A stretch of 64,000 nt of DNA, from assembly GCA_964534315.1 (NCBI GenBank), contig CAZHOV010000005.1, forward strand, positions 1-64,000, read 5' to 3'. Made by a program: the position numbers and the translations under genes. Below are positions 62,843 through 64,000 of the stretch, one piece after another; position 1 is the stretch's first letter, and the number at the start of each line of letters is the position of its first letter. The notes beneath the pieces were generated by a model. That model was not told the origin of the DNA, did no database searches, and was given only the letters and a program-made list of their open reading frames with translations. Origin of the DNA: CAZHOV01 sp964534315 (GTDB lineage: Bacteria > Bacteroidota > Bacteroidia > Chitinophagales > Saprospiraceae).

Positions 62843-64000
62843 ATGCCCGCTTCCAAATCCCGCCGCCTCGCCGCCATCATGTTTACCGATATTGTCGGAT
62901 ATACCGCTCTCATGCAGCAGAACGAAAAAGCCGCAGCAGCAGTAAGAAACCGTCACCGGGAAGTTTTCCAACAATACCATGAAACTTACCATGGTGAAAT
63001 CGTACAATACTTTGGTGACGGTACCCTAAGCACCTTCCAAAGTGGCGTCCAAGCGGTCGAATGTGCTATTGCTATTCAAATAGCGCTTCGTCAGGAACCC
63101 AAAGTGCCCTTGCGCATCGGTCTCCACCTGGGCGATATTGTTTTTGACGGGACAGAAATCTATGGCGACGGTGTCAACACCGCCTCTCGCATCGAAAGTA
63201 TGGGGACACCGGGAGCGATTTTGCTGTCCGATAAACTCAACGATGAGCTCAAAAACCAACAACATATCACTACCCAATCCGTTGGGGCTTTTGAGTTCAA
63301 AAATGTAGCCCAACCCATCGAGTTATTTGCGGTCACCAACGACGGCTTACCCATTCCCGAACCTGCTGAAATGAAAGGCAAGGGGAAACCTAAGCAAGAA
63401 GATAAATCTATTGCCGTACTACCTTTTGTCAACATGAGTTCCAGTGAGGAAAATGAATATTTCAGCGATGGCATGACGGAAGAGATCATCAACGCCTTAA
63501 CTAAAATTGATGGTTTAAAGGTTACTTCACGGACCTCTTCATTTCATTTCAAAAATAAAAATATTCCGGTTGCTCAAATTGGAGAAGCCCTGAATGTTTC
63601 TACCATACTCGAAGGGAGTATCCGGCTGGCAGGCAACCAAATGCGGATTACCGCTCAGCTTATTGACGTATCCGATGATGTTCATTTTTGGTCCGAGACC
63701 TTTGACCGGTCGTTGGACAACATTTTTGAAGTTCAGGATGAGGTCAGCCTGCTCATTGCCGATAAGCTGCGCGAACATCTGGGGCACTTAGAAATTGGTG
63801 ATCATTTGATAGAAGCACCCGATATCAGCGTGGAAGCTTATAAAGATTATCTGAAAGCCCGCTTTCATATGCTCAAAATGACACCTGGTGATTTAGAAAA
63901 AGGGCTGTCTATGCTGGAAGAAGTTTTAACCAAGCATCCCAATTATACCATGGCTCATTTGGGGATACACCTTGGCTACACGCTGATCGGCACGATCGGG
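62843..64000 (+). CDS. class III adenylate/guanylate cyclase with TolB-like and TPR-type region, cut by window end
   Basis: At least 386 residues are present in an open frame from the ATG at 62843 to the window end. The catalytic domain (about 8-180) has the metal-binding FTDIVGYT and YFGDGTLSTF, and the transition-state Asn and Arg in GDGVNTASRIES. The position that is Lys in adenylate cyclases is Gln here (VQYFGDG), and the second substrate-specifying position is Glu (TEIYGDG) instead of Asp. A TolB-like segment follows (SIAVLPFVNMSSSEENEYFS, DGMTEEIINALTKI), then the start of a helical TPR-like region. The product nucleotide is uncertain. The gene is regulated by whatever its C-terminal sensor binds. 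Confidence 0.9.
   Translation, partial: MPASKSRRLAAIMFTDIVGYTALMQQNEKAAAAVRNRHREVFQQYHETYHGEIVQYFGDGTLSTFQSGVQAVECAIAIQIALRQEPKVPLRIGLHLGDIVFDGTEIYGDGVNTASRIESMGTPGAILLSDKLNDELKNQQHITTQSVGAFEFKNVAQPIELFAVTNDGLPIPEPAEMKGKGKPKQEDKSIAVLPFVNMSSSEENEYFSDGMTEEIINALTKIDGLKVTSRTSSFHFKNKNIPVAQIGEALNVSTILEGSIRLAGNQMRITAQLIDVSDDVHFWSETFDRSLDNIFEVQDEVSLLIADKLREHLGHLEIGDHLIEAPDISVEAYKDYLKARFHMLKMTPGDLEKGLSMLEEVLTKHPNYTMAHLGIHLGYTLIGTIG

Overview
The window comes from a Bacteroidota chromosome, most likely a Saprospiraceae-like member. I infer this from a SusC/SusD pair, type IX secretion (T9SS) C-terminal sorting domains, a CHU_C (type B) sorting domain, a GLPGL-family protein, WG repeats, TonB-linked carboxypeptidase-regulatory barrels, HYR-rich giant surface proteins, and promoters of the TAnnTTTG type. 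No rRNA, tRNA, CRISPR array, transposase or prophage gene was seen.

Layout. 0-6.2 kb (minus strand): a SusC/SusD outer-membrane uptake operon with a lipoprotein and a secreted protein downstream. 6.6-9.0 kb (minus): a decayed pair, a GLPGL protein cut by one in-frame stop and an outer-membrane barrel that has lost large internal segments. 9.5-14.6 kb (plus): a secreted Bacteroidota-specific protein and a 1162-residue WG-repeat protein. 14.6-17.1 kb (minus): a composite pseudogene in which remains of a T9SS type-B secreted protein are fused to remains of a TonB receptor. 17.3-18.8 kb: a DASS-family anion transporter. 18.8-43.6 kb (minus): two consecutive giant T9SS surface proteins (2896 and 5267 residues) built from HYR, cohesin and dockerin modules plus unnamed domains nested inside HYR repeats, followed by a small unknown ORF. 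45-55 kb: ordinary cell genes (MscS channel, a coiled-coil/HhH membrane protein, an OmpA-like protein, a XerC/D recombinase, an Ig-like lipoprotein, LptB, two small secreted proteins, an O-methyltransferase). 55.5-58.2 kb: sterol desaturase family, Crp/Fnr regulator and SDR genes in a row. 58.2-64 kb: RpoN, a thioredoxin-like protein, a broken TPR-CHAT gene, a VOC protein and the start of a class III cyclase.

Four themes stand out. (1) The giant proteins carry four copies of a ~140-170-residue unnamed domain and one lamin-tail-like domain, each inserted inside an HYR module at what looks like the same site. (2) Several envelope or signalling genes are broken by internal deletions, including a deletion-made chimera of two genes. 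(3) Intergenic regions hold arrays of 7-8-bp units. Several start at the stop codon of the preceding gene, and two share one composite architecture in opposite orientation. (4) A perfect 53-bp repeat with an internal hairpin lies 22-27 bp after two unrelated genes about 60 kb apart, in the same orientation relative to each gene.

Family names rest on motif recognition by eye. Domain borders in the giant proteins are approximate.
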